From contig NC_008260.1 of NCBI RefSeq assembly GCF_000009365.1, forward strand, positions 2,637,001 to 2,701,000: a DNA stretch of 64,000 nt, written 5' to 3'. The position numbers and the translations under genes are program-made. Each line of letters opens with the position of its first letter. Positions within the stretch are counted from its first letter, which is position 1. The stretch comes from Alcanivorax borkumensis SK2. GTDB taxonomy: Bacteria; Pseudomonadota; Gammaproteobacteria; Pseudomonadales; Alcanivoracaceae. Positions 28,280 through 38,189 of this stretch are shown here, one piece after another. The notes under the pieces were generated by a model, which was given only the letters and a program-made list of their open reading frames with translations, was not told where the DNA came from and did not search any database.

Positions 28280-28798
28280 ATGAATATTGCGACGACACAC
28301 TCCATGACCGAATCTCCGCAGGAACGCTTGGCCGCTATTCTCGATAGCCACCAGCCCTCCTCCATTTTGACTGTCAGCCTCAATCCCATTCCTGTCGTTG
28401 CCCAGTGGTGCGCCGATCACAACTGCACTCTGGTGGAAATTCAGGAACAGAACCCCTTCCCCGCGTTGGGTGACATTGACCGGGTGGATATCGCCATTGT
28501 TGCAGACCAGCTGGAATACATGCCCCACCATGACGGCGAAGCACTAATGGGCTTGTTGCGTAACCTGCATACCGATTCCATGGTGGCGGTATACCAACCC
28601 ACCTTGGCCCCACAAAAACTACGTTGGCCAACCAACGGATTTCTGGCACTAGGCTGCCGGGAGCAGGGGCACTTCGCCGAAGACGGTCGCGAACTGAATA
28701 TCTACAGCTACGACCTGGACAACTACAATTTCGAGCGCAAGTGGAACAACCCCCGCTTCTGGGCCAATCCGGAAAATTGGGGAAAATACTGGTGGTAA
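28280..28798 (+). CDS. Conserved hypothetical protein, probably DUF6231 family
   Basis: A 172-residue soluble protein. Its middle resembles a truncated methyltransferase-like Rossmann arrangement: a strand ILTVSLNP, then DIAIVADQLEYMPHHDGEALMGLLRNL, then MVAVYQP. The C-terminus is distinctive and aromatic: RFWANPENWGKYWW. I recall this tail from pseudomonad proteins labelled DUF6231, but could not check. It has no glycine-rich SAM loop, so enzymatic function is doubtful. An alternative start at 28304 (MTESPQE) is possible. It is divergent from hemP. Confidence 0.65.
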   Translation: MNIATTHSMTESPQERLAAILDSHQPSSILTVSLNPIPVVAQWCADHNCTLVEIQEQNPFPALGDIDRVDIAIVADQLEYMPHHDGEALMGLLRNLHTDSMVAVYQPTLAPQKLRWPTNGFLALGCREQGHFAEDGRELNIYSYDLDNYNFERKWNNPRFWANPENWGKYWW

Positions 28799-28877
28799 CC
28801 TTTAGGCCGCGCTGCAGTGTGGAAATGGGCGCGGCGCTGTCGTATGGTTGCGCCGTCGACTGAATTGATGGCTCACC

Positions 28878-29570
28878 ATGATTGGACACCGTTTTCGCGA
28901 AATTCTTATTTTCTGGTGGCGGCACCTTGGCCCGCTGTTTCTGGTCACCGCGCCCTTCGCCCTGATTACTGAAGCCACACAGTGGATCTTCGGCCCCTCG
29001 TTCGTATTGCCGGACACCGAAGGAGCCGCCCTGCAATTCAGCGGCATCAGCTTGGCGATCATTTTGTTGGTGAGGCCTTTAGCGGAAGGGGCGCTTTATG
29101 TGCAGCTCTCTGCTACCAGCAACAGCAAACCCCGTGGGCTGCTAGCCTGTATCGCACCCGCACTGCTGGTTTACCCGCCCCTGCTGCTCACCTACGCACT
29201 TCTGGCCATTGGCGTATCGCTGGGCTGGATGGCACTATTTTTTCCAGCGGTGTGGGTATATACCCGCCTGTGCTATGCACCTCTACTCGTGATCTTGAAA
29301 CAACAAAGCCCGATCGAAGCATTGCGCCAGTCATTCCAAATGACACAGTCCCAGCAATGGCCGTTGCTGTTAACTCTGGTTCTAGTGTTCTTGACCTATC
29401 TGGTAATGAGTAGCGTGGTCGCCAGCGCCATTCTGGGTGTCGTTAGCCATACCACCGCCGCGTCACTACTGGCTGCACTGCCCATTTCGCTGATGAGCGC
29501 ACTGGTCAATATTGCCGTGTTCCGTTATTGGTCACTGAGCCAACAGAGCGGCCCGAGCCAAGCCGACTAA
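28878..29570 (+). CDS. YciC-like multipass membrane protein
   Basis: A 230-residue inner-membrane protein with about six hydrophobic segments (near residues 15-32, 55-72, 90-125, 130-140, 165-190 and 195-215). The block APLLVILKQQSPIEALRQSFQMTQSQQWPLL is the pattern seen in UPF0259/YciC and in glycerophosphodiesterase membrane-domain proteins, where a conserved amphipathic helix precedes the last helices. No function is established. It follows the previous gene by 79 bases. Confidence 0.65.
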   Translation: MIGHRFREILIFWWRHLGPLFLVTAPFALITEATQWIFGPSFVLPDTEGAALQFSGISLAIILLVRPLAEGALYVQLSATSNSKPRGLLACIAPALLVYPPLLLTYALLAIGVSLGWMALFFPAVWVYTRLCYAPLLVILKQQSPIEALRQSFQMTQSQQWPLLLTLVLVFLTYLVMSSVVASAILGVVSHTTAASLLAALPISLMSALVNIAVFRYWSLSQQSGPSQAD

Positions 29571-29708
29571 CCGCTTTCGCGACGGCAGGCTTCGCCAGAG
29601 GCAAAGACATCCGCCCCGAGTCATCATGGCAAGCGCCTATTTTGATGGCATACTCTTCTAGCAGGTGTGCAAAAATCCTGCTAACGAGGCACTAACCGGG
29701 GATATTCT

Positions 29709-30131
29709 GTGCAACAACACACCATGCACCTCAGCTGGACCGCCCACGGCAACCAAGAACATTACCTCTGGCACCTTGCAGACGGCAATGAGGTGCGCGT
29801 GGTCGATGGCCACCATGGCCATCAGGAATTCATGGAACCGGAAGAAGCTTTTCTCGCCGCATTGGCCAGCTGTCACCTGCTATCGTTTCTCACTGAAGCC
29901 GCCCGTGAAGGGCTGGCGGTGACAAGCTATGATGACGATCCACAGGGCATCCTGGGGCAGAACGATCAGGCAAAAATTTATATGCAGACCATGGTACTGC
30001 AACCGCTGGTCACGTTTAGTGGCGAACAACCTAGCATCGCTACGATCCAGGCTTTACACCAGCGCGCCCATGAAAAGTGTTTTATTGCCCAATCGGTGAG
30101 AAGCGAAGTACGAATAGAACCGCGAAAATAA
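29709..30131 (+). CDS. OsmC family peroxiredoxin-like protein
   Basis: A 140-residue protein of the OsmC/Ohr fold. The first half gives the swapped beta-sheet (MHLSWTAHGNQEHYLWHLADG), and the helix PEEAFLAALASCHLLSFLTEAA carries the first catalytic cysteine (about residue 58). The second cysteine is in ALHQRAHEKCFIAQSV (about 122). Two cysteines suggest thiol-dependent reduction of organic hydroperoxides. It starts with GTG at 29709 or ATG at 29724. It is followed by an unusual perfect palindrome. Confidence 0.87.
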   Translation: MQQHTMHLSWTAHGNQEHYLWHLADGNEVRVVDGHHGHQEFMEPEEAFLAALASCHLLSFLTEAAREGLAVTSYDDDPQGILGQNDQAKIYMQTMVLQPLVTFSGEQPSIATIQALHQRAHEKCFIAQSVRSEVRIEPRK

Positions 30132-30218
30132 CGCTAAGCGGCAACGCGAGCTGGCCCAAACGCCACACGATCATCAATGTGTCCGCAGAGGCTTGCGCTG
30201 AAAATAGACAAGGCTGAA

Positions 30219-30240
30219 AGCAAAAGGGCGCCCTTTTGCT
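30219..30240. repeat. Perfect 22-base palindrome
   Basis: AGCAAAAGGGC is followed directly by its exact complement GCCCTTTTGCT with no spacer. It lies between the OsmC gene and folA, which converge. It could be a protein-binding site or an imperfect transcription stop; the lack of a loop argues against an efficient terminator. Confidence 0.8.
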
Positions 30241-30372
30241 GAAACCAGTAGCGACAGGGCTTTCGAGTTTTGAATCATCTAAACAAAGAGGTCACGTCCA
30301 GGCTCAGTGCGTAGCCTCTATCGGTTAGGGTAAGGGTCCCCCCCAACCTTTGGACGCGTGTAAACTTTCAAC

Positions 30373-30882
30373 TCATTTGCGTTCGTATACCACAAAGGAA
30401 TAATCGTAGGGGTTGGGCCCTTCAGCGGGGAAATCTTCACGAGCAATTTCTTCCCATTCGCCCTTGTCGTACTCCGGAAAAAAAGTATCCCCATCGACCT
30501 CAGCATGTACCTCAGTGAGGTAGAGCCGCTGGGTCTGCGCCAGCGCCAGCGCGTAGATTTCCGCACCGCCCATGATCACCGCTTCTTCCTGGCCTTCAAT
30601 GAAGGCCACGTTCTCTGCCATGGTAATGGCGTCATCCACTGTGGCCACCACCTTGGCGCCCTCAGCTTGATACGCTGGCTGGCGGGTAATCACGATATTT
30701 GTGCGACCCGGCAGGGGGCCTTTCAGTGATTCCCAAGTCTTGCGGCCCATGATCACCGGCTTGCCGAAGGTTACCTGCTTGAAGTACTTCAAGTCGTTGG
30801 GCAAATACCAGGGCAACTTATTATTCCGCCCGATCACATTATTAGTGGCCTTGGCGACCATCATGGAAAGTCGAATGGACAT
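30373..30882 (-). CDS. folA: Dihydrofolate reductase
   Basis: A roughly 169-residue enzyme reducing dihydrofolate with NADPH to regenerate tetrahydrofolate after thymidylate synthesis. Family motifs are NNVIGRNNKLPWYLPNDLKYFK near residues 15-34, GKPVIMGRKTWESL near 40, NIVITR near 64, MGGAEIYALAL near 101 and the C-terminal YSFVVYERK. The start is taken at MSIRLSMMVAK; in-frame ATGs at 30888 and 30906 would add two to eight residues. It follows thyA by 82 bases. Confidence 0.95.
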   Translation of the reverse strand: MSIRLSMMVAKATNNVIGRNNKLPWYLPNDLKYFKQVTFGKPVIMGRKTWESLKGPLPGRTNIVITRQPAYQAEGAKVVATVDDAITMAENVAFIEGQEEAVIMGGAEIYALALAQTQRLYLTEVHAEVDGDTFFPEYDKGEWEEIAREDFPAEGPNPYDYSFVVYERK

Positions 30883-30964
30883 GAACATACCTACGCTTGA
30901 ACCCACCCCCTAACGCCGGACAAAAGCTCTGTTGCATCGAGCATCCGGCTTCAGGGAGGAGTCG

Positions 30965-31798
30965 TTAGATTGCCACCGGCGCTTTGATGTGCGCGTCGGG
31001 GTTGTAGTTGCTGACGGTGAAATCGTCAAAGGTGAAGGCAAACAGATCCTTCACCGCCGGGTTCAACGTCATTGTCGGCAACGGGCCAGGCGTACGCGCC
31101 AGTTGAGTATCCGCCTGCTCCAGATGGTTGGAGTAGAGATGCGCATCGCCCAAGGTATGCACAAAATCACCCGGCTGCAGATCACACACCTGCGCCATCA
31201 TCAGCGTCAGCAAGGCATAGGACGCAATATTGAATGGCACGCCAAGAAAAATATCGCCACTGCGTTGATATAGCTGGCAACTAAGTTTGCCGTCCGCCAC
31301 ATAGAACTGGAACAAGCAGTGGCAGGGTGGCAACGCTTGCTTGCCTGCTGCTGCATTGGCATCCGGTGAAATGGACGGATCCGGCAGCACCGCGGGGTTC
31401 CAAGCGCTGACCACCAGGCGCCGGGAGTCCGGATTGCGCTTGATCTCTTTCAGCACCTCGGTGATCTGATCAATCACCCCGCCATCCGCCGTTTTCCAAC
31501 TGCGCCACTGCTCACCATAGACAGGCCCCAGCTCACCCTCCGGTGTCGCCCAGCCATCCCAGATGGACACGCCGTTTTCCTTTAGATAACGGATATTGGT
31601 GTCACCAGACAGGAACCACAGTAACTCGTGAATAATCGAGCGCAGATGCAGCTTCTTGGTGGTGAGCATAGGGAAGCCCTGGCTCAGGTCATAGCGCATC
31701 TGGTAACCAAACACCGCATAGGTGCCGGTGCCAGTGCGGTCTTCCTTATACGTTCCGTGCTCGCGGACGTGGCGAAGCAGATCAAGGTATTGCTTCAT
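30965..31798 (-). CDS. thyA: Thymidylate synthase
   Basis: A 277-residue enzyme making dTMP from dUMP with methylenetetrahydrofolate. It begins [15 protein letters not shown] and has [18 protein letters not shown] near 21, [15 protein letters not shown] near 56, the active-site [12 protein letters not shown] near 155-165 and [19 protein letters not shown] near 177. An insertion-bearing loop (INDEL around [23 protein letters not shown]) makes it slightly longer than the 264-residue E. coli enzyme. It overlaps lgt by four bases. Confidence 0.96.
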   Translation of the reverse strand: MKQYLDLLRHVREHGTYKEDRTGTGTYAVFGYQMRYDLSQGFPMLTTKKLHLRSIIHELLWFLSGDTNIRYLKENGVSIWDGWATPEGELGPVYGEQWRSWKTADGGVIDQITEVLKEIKRNPDSRRLVVSAWNPAVLPDPSISPDANAAAGKQALPPCHCLFQFYVADGKLSCQLYQRSGDIFLGVPFNIASYALLTLMMAQVCDLQPGDFVHTLGDAHLYSNHLEQADTQLARTPGPLPTMTLNPAVKDLFAFTFDDFTVSNYNPDAHIKAPVAI

Positions 31799-32592
31799 GC
31801 CTTCACTCCTCGCTCATCGTTTCGATATGCCCACACCAACACAGCGATACCGAGCACAACCATCGGGATGCTCAACAGCATGCCCATGGTCAACCAGCCG
31901 CCGGTGAGATAACCAATATGGGCATCCGGCTCACGGAAGAACTCCACAAAGGTCCGCGCGCAGCCATAACCGATGCTAAACAAGGCCGTCACCGCGCCCG
32001 CCGGTCGCGGCTTGACCGAGTACACCCATAGCACCAGAAACAGCACCACACCTTCCAACACCATCTCATAAAGCTGGGAGGGATGACGCGCAATCTGCAA
32101 TGGGTCGGTGGGAAACACCATGGCCCAAGACACGTCACTGGCACGGCCCCACAACTCCGCATTCATGAAATTACCAAAGCGCCCGGTCGCCAAGCCAATC
32201 GGCACCATAGGCACCATAAAATCTGCTACCCGTAAGTAGCGCTTGCCTGTTTTACGAGCAAACAGCCAGAAAGCCACTAACACGCCAATCGCGCCGCCGT
32301 GGAAACTCATGCCCCCGGTCCACACCTGGAACAGCCACAGCGGATCTTGCAGGAATTTATCAAAGTTGTAGAAGAACACGTAACCCAAACGGCCACCAAT
32401 GATGACACCCAGGGCCCCATAAAACACCAAATCGCCCACCTGGTCTTTGGTCCAGCCAGAGCCAGGCTGTTTGGCCCGGTACACACCCAACAGCCAGGCA
32501 GCGGCAAAGCCAAACATATACATCAGGCCATACCAGTGCACTTTCAGGGGGCCAATGGCGAACGCCACCGGATCGATATGCGGGAATTCCAT
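31795..32592 (-). CDS. lgt: Prolipoprotein diacylglyceryl transferase
   Basis: A 265-residue inner-membrane enzyme that transfers diacylglycerol to the lipobox cysteine of prolipoproteins, the first step in making the several lipoproteins of this window. Seven hydrophobic segments and the Lgt signature [14 protein letters not shown] (about 145) are present, together with HGGAIGVL near 103 and [13 protein letters not shown] near 180. It is placed between a TSUP transporter gene and thyA, overlapping thyA. Confidence 0.97.
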   Translation of the reverse strand: MEFPHIDPVAFAIGPLKVHWYGLMYMFGFAAAWLLGVYRAKQPGSGWTKDQVGDLVFYGALGVIIGGRLGYVFFYNFDKFLQDPLWLFQVWTGGMSFHGGAIGVLVAFWLFARKTGKRYLRVADFMVPMVPIGLATGRFGNFMNAELWGRASDVSWAMVFPTDPLQIARHPSQLYEMVLEGVVLFLVLWVYSVKPRPAGAVTALFSIGYGCARTFVEFFREPDAHIGYLTGGWLTMGMLLSIPMVVLGIAVLVWAYRNDERGVKA

Positions 32593-32598
32593 AGGTTG

Positions 32599-33408
32599 TT
32601 ATCCAAAAGCCAGTTTGAGGCCAAGCACAAAAAGCACCAGAGCGAAAACCTTCTTCAAGGTAGCGGACGGCAGCCGATGGCTGAGCCGCGCACTCAGGCG
32701 CGCAAACGGGAAACTGGTGAGCACTATACCGACTGAGGCAGGCAAAAACACATAGCCTAAGGCCCCCTCTGGCAAATGCTGCTCATTCCAGCCGGCCACC
32801 GCAAACCCCAGCGTGCCGGCAACGGCAATGGGCAGGCCACAGGCGGAGGAAATCGCTACCGCTTCCTGCATTTTCAACCGACACCAACTCAAGAACGGCA
32901 CCGTCAACGAACCACCGCCGATACCAAAAATCGACGACCCTGTGCCGATGAGCACTCCCGCCAGTGCCAACCCAGGGGTACCAGGCACCCGTTGCGGCAA
33001 GCTTTCATCTAGCGCCTTGCGGCCCACCAGCAACATCTGCACAGCAATCAACATGGCAAACAGACCAAACAAACGGGTCAACAGTTCCCCTTTCATCGCA
33101 TCGGCGATGAACGCCCCAGCAAAAGCACCCAACACAATGCCCACCCCCAAGCGCACCGCCACAGGCCAGCGCACAAACCCGGCCTTGTGATGGGCGCGTA
33201 CCGCACTGATGGAGGTAACGATGATGGTACTGAGGGATGTGGCCACCGCCATCTTGGCAACCAGATCATCAGGAAAGCCCAGGCCACGAAACAGAAAAAT
33301 TAGCGCAGGCACGATAACCACACCACCCCCCAAGCCTAGCGCTCCAGCCAACAGGCCTGCGCCCACACCCACGCCCAAACAAATCAAAAACAGTTCCAGC
33401 ACAGCCAC
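32599..33408 (-). CDS. TSUP family transporter (TauE/SafE)
   Basis: A 269-residue membrane protein with eight or nine hydrophobic segments and the twin TSUP motifs: LAGALGLGGGVVIVPAL near 20 and IGTGSSIFGIGGGSLTVPFLSW near 155. Family members move sulfite, sulfoacetate or other small organosulfur anions; the substrate is not deducible here. It ends six bases before lgt and probably leads a TSUP-lgt-thyA operon. Confidence 0.9.
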   Translation of the reverse strand: MAVLELFLICLGVGVGAGLLAGALGLGGGVVIVPALIFLFRGLGFPDDLVAKMAVATSLSTIIVTSISAVRAHHKAGFVRWPVAVRLGVGIVLGAFAGAFIADAMKGELLTRLFGLFAMLIAVQMLLVGRKALDESLPQRVPGTPGLALAGVLIGTGSSIFGIGGGSLTVPFLSWCRLKMQEAVAISSACGLPIAVAGTLGFAVAGWNEQHLPEGALGYVFLPASVGIVLTSFPFARLSARLSHRLPSATLKKVFALVLFVLGLKLAFG

Positions 33409-33567
33409 TCCAACACAACTCGGGGTAAGGCAGGTATGCTAGCACGGCTCAACACCTTGCGCCGGGGCTCATTGACGGACACTGAAAGCCCCTGGGCCTC
33501 AGCGCTGGAGCGGTTTTATAGCGGCGAGGATAACGGCAGGTGAGCGAAACAAAGAAAGGAAAAATCA

Positions 33568-34341
33568 ATGTGCATTGTACTGTTTGACTGGCAACCAGGC
33601 TCTGCCACGCCCCTTAGAGTGGCGGCGAATCGGGATGAGTTTCACGCGCGACCCGCAGAACCGGCCCGCTGGCGTGACGGTATTTTTTGTGGCCTAGACC
33701 TAACTGCCGGGGGCACGTGGCTGGGGATTCACCGTAACGGCCGCTTCGCGGGGGTTACCAACTATCGCGAACCCATCACCGACCGCCAACCCGGCGAACG
33801 GTCCCGCGGGCTATTACCCTTCGCGTTCCTAAAAGGGGAACAGACGCCAGAACAGTTCAGCCATCACCTCGCCAAGGAACAACATCACTACGGTGCCTTC
33901 AATCTTTTGGTGGGCACAGTTAACGCGGACCCTGAACAGGATAGCCTCTGGTATTTAGGCAACCGAGGCGCAACACCAAGGGCGGTCCGCCCCGGCATTC
34001 ATGGCCTCAGCAACGGCCTGCTGGACGACCCCTGGCCCAAAGTAGAGCGAGCCAAACAGAATCTGGCCGCCGCCGTTACTGCCGGTGGGAACCTACAACA
34101 GCTCCTGCAGGTGGTTGACGACCGCTATCAACCCAACGACAGCGAGCTGCCAGACACCGGTGTCGGCATCGACCTTGAAAGGCTGATCGCCCCCATTTTT
34201 ATCCAGTCAGAAACCTACGGCACCCGCGCCAGTAGCGCCGTGATTTTGGACCGAAAACAAGGGCCGCAAATGCTGGAACAGCGGTGGCAACCGGACGGTA
34301 ACGCGGCCGGCAATCCAAGCCAGAGTTTCACCAAGCGATAG
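33568..34341 (+). CDS. NRDE family (TANGO2-like) protein
   Basis: A 257-residue member of the NRDE/TANGO2 family. Cysteine 2 follows the initiator methionine and is a candidate N-terminal nucleophile; then come VAANRDEFHARPAEP near 18 (the NRDE motif), GGTWLGIHRNGRFAGVTNYR near 47 and GIHGLSNGLLDDPWPKVE near 147. Relatives in animals affect haem and lipid handling; bacterial function is not settled. It lies alone, divergent from the TSUP gene. Confidence 0.9.
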   Translation: MCIVLFDWQPGSATPLRVAANRDEFHARPAEPARWRDGIFCGLDLTAGGTWLGIHRNGRFAGVTNYREPITDRQPGERSRGLLPFAFLKGEQTPEQFSHHLAKEQHHYGAFNLLVGTVNADPEQDSLWYLGNRGATPRAVRPGIHGLSNGLLDDPWPKVERAKQNLAAAVTAGGNLQQLLQVVDDRYQPNDSELPDTGVGIDLERLIAPIFIQSETYGTRASSAVILDRKQGPQMLEQRWQPDGNAAGNPSQSFTKR

Positions 34342-34523
34342 CACGCTCTCAAGACGCTCCTTGCACGATCAACCTTTGCGGATGGTTCGTAATCAACCCA
34401 TTCGAGGCACAACGCGATGTTAAAGGAGCGTGCCCATCTATCGATAAAGCGCAACGAGAGGTGCCGGTCATGACGCTCTCTCGATTAGTTTTATTTAATT
34501 GGTCGATATGCATAGCGTTCGCA

Positions 34524-36797
34524 TCAGGCCAGCACCTTTCGATTTCGCAACAGCTCGCCAAGACCAGCCTTGGTGAGCTGTAGATCCACGTAAGAACCGA
34601 TTACTTCACCGTTATCCATGGCCAGCACTTCATTGAGAAGGCGGCGAACAAAGCTGATATCCACTTGCCGAATAGCGGCTTTTACCTTCAACAGGTTGGA
34701 CGCATTCATGGACAGCACATCCACCCCCATGGCCATTAACAGCAGGGCGGCGCTAGGCTCCCCTGCCATCTCACCACAAACTGACACGGGAGTGTGTTCT
34801 TCTCGAGCCTGCTCTACCACATGCATCAATGCATGCAGGACCGCCGGGTGATAGGAATTATAGAGTGATGCCACCTGCCGGTTGTTGCGGTCCACCGCCA
34901 ACAGGTATTGGGTCAGGTCATTGGTGCCAACGGACAAAAAATCCACCCGTTGGGCCAGCGCCCGAGCCTGGTACACCGAGGCCGGCACTTCGATCATCAC
35001 ACCCACCGGCGGCATGGATACATCCAACCCCTCGTCACGAACCTCAAGCCAAGCACGATGGATCAGGTGTTGCGCTTCTTCCGCTTCAATCACGCTGGTA
35101 ATCATGGGCAGCATAATGCGCAGATTGTCCAGGCCTTCACTGGCTTTGATCATGGCACGCACCTGCACCATGAAAATTTCCGGATGATCTAGGGTGACAC
35201 GGATGCCGCGCCAGCCCAGAAAAGGGTTTTCATCCTCTATAGGGAAATAACTCAGCGACTTATCGCCCCCGATATCCAGGGTGCGCATGGTCACCGAGTG
35301 CGGAGCAAATGCCGCCAGCTGCTCGCGATAAATCACTCGTTGCTCTTCTTCCGACGGAAACCGGTCACGAACCATAAATGGAATTTCCGTCCGGTACAGG
35401 CCCACCCCTTCCGCGCCCCGTTCCAGTGACCGGTTGATATCGGTCATCAACCCAGTATTCACTTGCAACGTGATGCGCGTACCGTCCAAGGTTTGCGCTG
35501 GCTCGTCACGCAGCTTTTCTAAACCCGCCTGGAGGCTCTCTTCCTCTGCGATAATTTCCTGGAACTGCTGTTTAAGCTCCGCCGAGGCATTGGCCACCAC
35601 CCGCCCTCGAAAACCATCAACGATGATTTCCTTATCATCCATTTTTTTCAGCGGCAAATTCTGCGCACCCACCACCGTGGGAATGCCCATAGCTCTCGCA
35701 ACAATGGCCATATGCGAATTGCGCGAGCCACGGGTAGTAACAATCCCGCGCACCCGTTCACGGGGCACTTCCATCAACATGGGAGCGGAAATATCTTCAC
35801 CGAGCAGAATGCATTCATCTGGAAAAATAATATGGCGGCGAGTTTGGCTTTGCAGCTGAGCCAGCACTCGGCGGCCCAAATCACGCACGTCTGCAGCTCG
35901 CTCACGCAGGTACGGATCGTCCATCATTTCGAAATTATGCACGTGGACATCGATCACTGTACGTAACGCACCCTGGGCCCACTGCCCTTCACGAATGGCC
36001 GCAATAACTTCCGCGGGCAAAGCATGACGGTCCAGCATGCGCAGGTACACATCAAACAGCGCCTGCTCTTCAGCCCCCAGAGATCGGGAAGCCCGCTCGG
36101 CCAAATCACGAATTTCCTGACGCACCCGTACCAGGGCATCGTCCAAGCGGGAAATTTCTTCGCTCACATCCTCAACGTCTCGGTCCGGCACCGACGCCAA
36201 ATCCGCCTCGGGAAACAACAGAACGCCGTAACCAATAGCCGCGCCAGGGCACCCCGGCAGCCCGTCGTAAAAACTAGGAAGATCCGCGCCGCCACCCAGC
36301 TGGTCAAATAGCACACCCGAGGCATGGGCATGAGCAATCACCGCTGATAATTGGGCAGAAATAGTCACCAGGAAGGCTTCTTCACTCTGGTCAAAGCGGC
36401 GCACATCGCGCTGCTGAACCACCATGATCCCCAGCACCTTGCCATGGTGCATCACCGGCACGCCCAGGAAAGCGTGGAACGCATCTTCCCCGGTTCCCGC
36501 CAGGTAATGAAATTTGGGGTGGGTAAAGGCATCTTCCAGGTTGATGGGCTCTTCACGCAAACCAACCTGCCCCACTAGGCCCTCCGACAAGCCCAAGCTC
36601 ACCTTACCCACTGCCTCGCGCTTCAACCCTTCCGAGGCCATCAGCATATAGCGCTGCTCTTCCTCATCACGCAGGTAGATTGAACACACTTCTGTACCCA
36701 TGGCATCGCGTACCCGCTTGGCCATCAAGTCCAGCGCGCTGGGGATATCCGCCGCGTTGTTCACTTCCTGAACAATACGTCGAAGAGTATCAAGCAT
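34524..36797 (-). CDS. ptsP: Phosphoenolpyruvate-protein phosphotransferase PtsP (EI-Ntr)
   Basis: A 757-residue first enzyme of the nitrogen-type phosphotransferase chain. It has an N-terminal GAF domain (residues 1-160), the EI N-terminal helical domain, the swivelling phosphohistidine domain with [20 protein letters not shown] near 360, and a PEP-binding barrel with [15 protein letters not shown] near 465 and [16 protein letters not shown] near 680 carrying the catalytic cysteine. It passes phosphate from PEP through NPr to PtsN, linking nitrogen state to potassium and stress control. It overlaps rppH by eight bases. Confidence 0.96.
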   Translation of the reverse strand: MLDTLRRIVQEVNNAADIPSALDLMAKRVRDAMGTEVCSIYLRDEEEQRYMLMASEGLKREAVGKVSLGLSEGLVGQVGLREEPINLEDAFTHPKFHYLAGTGEDAFHAFLGVPVMHHGKVLGIMVVQQRDVRRFDQSEEAFLVTISAQLSAVIAHAHASGVLFDQLGGGADLPSFYDGLPGCPGAAIGYGVLLFPEADLASVPDRDVEDVSEEISRLDDALVRVRQEIRDLAERASRSLGAEEQALFDVYLRMLDRHALPAEVIAAIREGQWAQGALRTVIDVHVHNFEMMDDPYLRERAADVRDLGRRVLAQLQSQTRRHIIFPDECILLGEDISAPMLMEVPRERVRGIVTTRGSRNSHMAIVARAMGIPTVVGAQNLPLKKMDDKEIIVDGFRGRVVANASAELKQQFQEIIAEEESLQAGLEKLRDEPAQTLDGTRITLQVNTGLMTDINRSLERGAEGVGLYRTEIPFMVRDRFPSEEEQRVIYREQLAAFAPHSVTMRTLDIGGDKSLSYFPIEDENPFLGWRGIRVTLDHPEIFMVQVRAMIKASEGLDNLRIMLPMITSVIEAEEAQHLIHRAWLEVRDEGLDVSMPPVGVMIEVPASVYQARALAQRVDFLSVGTNDLTQYLLAVDRNNRQVASLYNSYHPAVLHALMHVVEQAREEHTPVSVCGEMAGEPSAALLLMAMGVDVLSMNASNLLKVKAAIRQVDISFVRRLLNEVLAMDNGEVIGSYVDLQLTKAGLGELLRNRKVLA

Positions 36798-37332
36798 CGG
36801 GTGAGTCTCCAGGCACAGTCTGATTAGTATGAGGAGTACGCTTTCCTTTCTTCAGAGCCGGCGCTAATTCCCGCAACGCTCGGGCATAGACCCCACGTTT
36901 GAAATGCACCACCTTCTGTATCGGGTACCAGTAGTTTACCCAGCGCCAGTCCTTAAACTCCGGACTATTACTGGTAAACAGGTCAATCGCTTCTTCTCCC
37001 GCTGTCAGCTGCAGTAAAAACCATTTCTGGCGTTGACCGATGCAATGGGGGCGGTTACGAGGCCGGCGCAAAAAGCGACGTGGCAACCGGTAGGTCAGCC
37101 AACCTTCGGTACTGGCGACGATATGCACATGCTCAGGAAGCAGACCCACCTCTTCTTCCAGTTCACGAAACAGTGTTTCTTCCGGGGTTTCCCCCGGCAT
37201 CATGCCGCCTTGCGGAAATTGCCAGGCATCGCGGTTGCCAACCCGGCGACCCCAGAACACCCGACCATCTTGGCCAGCAATAATAATTCCGACATTCAGC
37301 CGAAATCCTTTGTCATCAATAATGCCTGTCAT
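36790..37332 (-). CDS. rppH: RNA 5' pyrophosphohydrolase
   Basis: A 180-residue Nudix hydrolase that removes pyrophosphate from RNA 5' ends to start decay. It opens [20 protein letters not shown], followed by [28 protein letters not shown] (the Nudix box, residues about 36-63), and ends with the usual [12 protein letters not shown]. The ATG at 37332 is fixed by family alignment within a longer frame. The C-terminal tail (about 160-180) is basic and variable. rppH-ptsP is a conserved pair. Confidence 0.95.
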   Translation of the reverse strand: MTGIIDDKGFRLNVGIIIAGQDGRVFWGRRVGNRDAWQFPQGGMMPGETPEETLFRELEEEVGLLPEHVHIVASTEGWLTYRLPRRFLRRPRNRPHCIGQRQKWFLLQLTAGEEAIDLFTSNSPEFKDWRWVNYWYPIQKVVHFKRGVYARALRELAPALKKGKRTPHTNQTVPGDSPDA

Positions 37333-37523
37333 CTTGTCCCTTCGAGCCTCGCGCAATCGTGGACTCTGGCTCCTTATCAGCCCATTAAACCTTGCCGGGC
37401 AACCTGCGATCAATGCACAACCCTGCAACAAACACACCAAACCAAATGTAGAGCGTGATGAATCCACCGGTATGACTTGTCATCTGCTTCGCATAAAATG
37501 AGCTCTTCACGTAAGGAGAGGCC

Positions 37524-38177
37524 ATGACACTCGCGATTTTCGACCTGGACAACACCCTGATTGGCTGCGATTCCGACCACCTGTGGGGAGACTGGCTGGT
37601 AGAGAAAGGCATTGTTGACGCCCAGCTTTATAAAGAAACCAACGACCAATTTTACGTGGACTACCAGCATGGCCGCTTGGACATCATGGCCTACCTGCGT
37701 TTTTCTCTGAACGTGCTGGCCGATAACGATATGGCCCAACTGCATTTCTGGCGTGAACAGTTTTTGGCAGAAAAGCTGGACAGCATGTGGCTGCCCAAGG
37801 CCGAAACCCTGCTGCAGAAACACCGCGACCAAGGCCATACCCTAATGATCATCACCGCTACCAACGACTTCGTCACGGCCCCACTGGCAGAGCGCCTTGG
37901 CGTAGACCACTTGATTGCCACCGTGGCAGAGTGTCGCCGCGAGCGCTATACCGGAAGCGTAGCCGGCACTCCCAGCTACCGCGAAGGTAAAGTTGAGCGG
38001 CTCGCCGAGTGGCTAAAAGCCAACGATGAAACGCTGGAAGATAGCTGGTTCTACAGCGATTCCCACAACGACCTGCCACTGCTACGTAAAGTAGACAACC
38101 CGGTAGCCGTGGACCCAGACAGCACTCTTGAGCGTGAGGCTCGGGAACAGGGCTGGCCCATTATCAGCCTGCGTTAA
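37524..38177 (+). CDS. HAD-IB family phosphatase (SerB-like)
   Basis: A 217-residue HAD-IB hydrolase with motif I FDLDNTLI (residues 5-12), a four-helix cap, motif II ITATNDF near 112, a motif III lysine near 155 and motif IV WFYSDSHNDLPLLRKV near 175. The family dephosphorylates phosphoserine, phosphohomoserine, histidinol phosphate or lysophosphatidic acid. Pseudomonads carry it divergent to rppH, as here. The substrate is unknown. It starts behind GTAAGGAGAGGCC. Confidence 0.9.
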   Translation: MTLAIFDLDNTLIGCDSDHLWGDWLVEKGIVDAQLYKETNDQFYVDYQHGRLDIMAYLRFSLNVLADNDMAQLHFWREQFLAEKLDSMWLPKAETLLQKHRDQGHTLMIITATNDFVTAPLAERLGVDHLIATVAECRRERYTGSVAGTPSYREGKVERLAEWLKANDETLEDSWFYSDSHNDLPLLRKVDNPVAVDPDSTLEREAREQGWPIISLR

Positions 38178-38189
38178 TCCGGATTGCTT

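Noticed and set aside
29709..30131. OsmC-type gene as Ohr
   Set aside because: The N-terminal and active-site blocks fit the general OsmC family but not clearly the Ohr subgroup, so no gene symbol was given.
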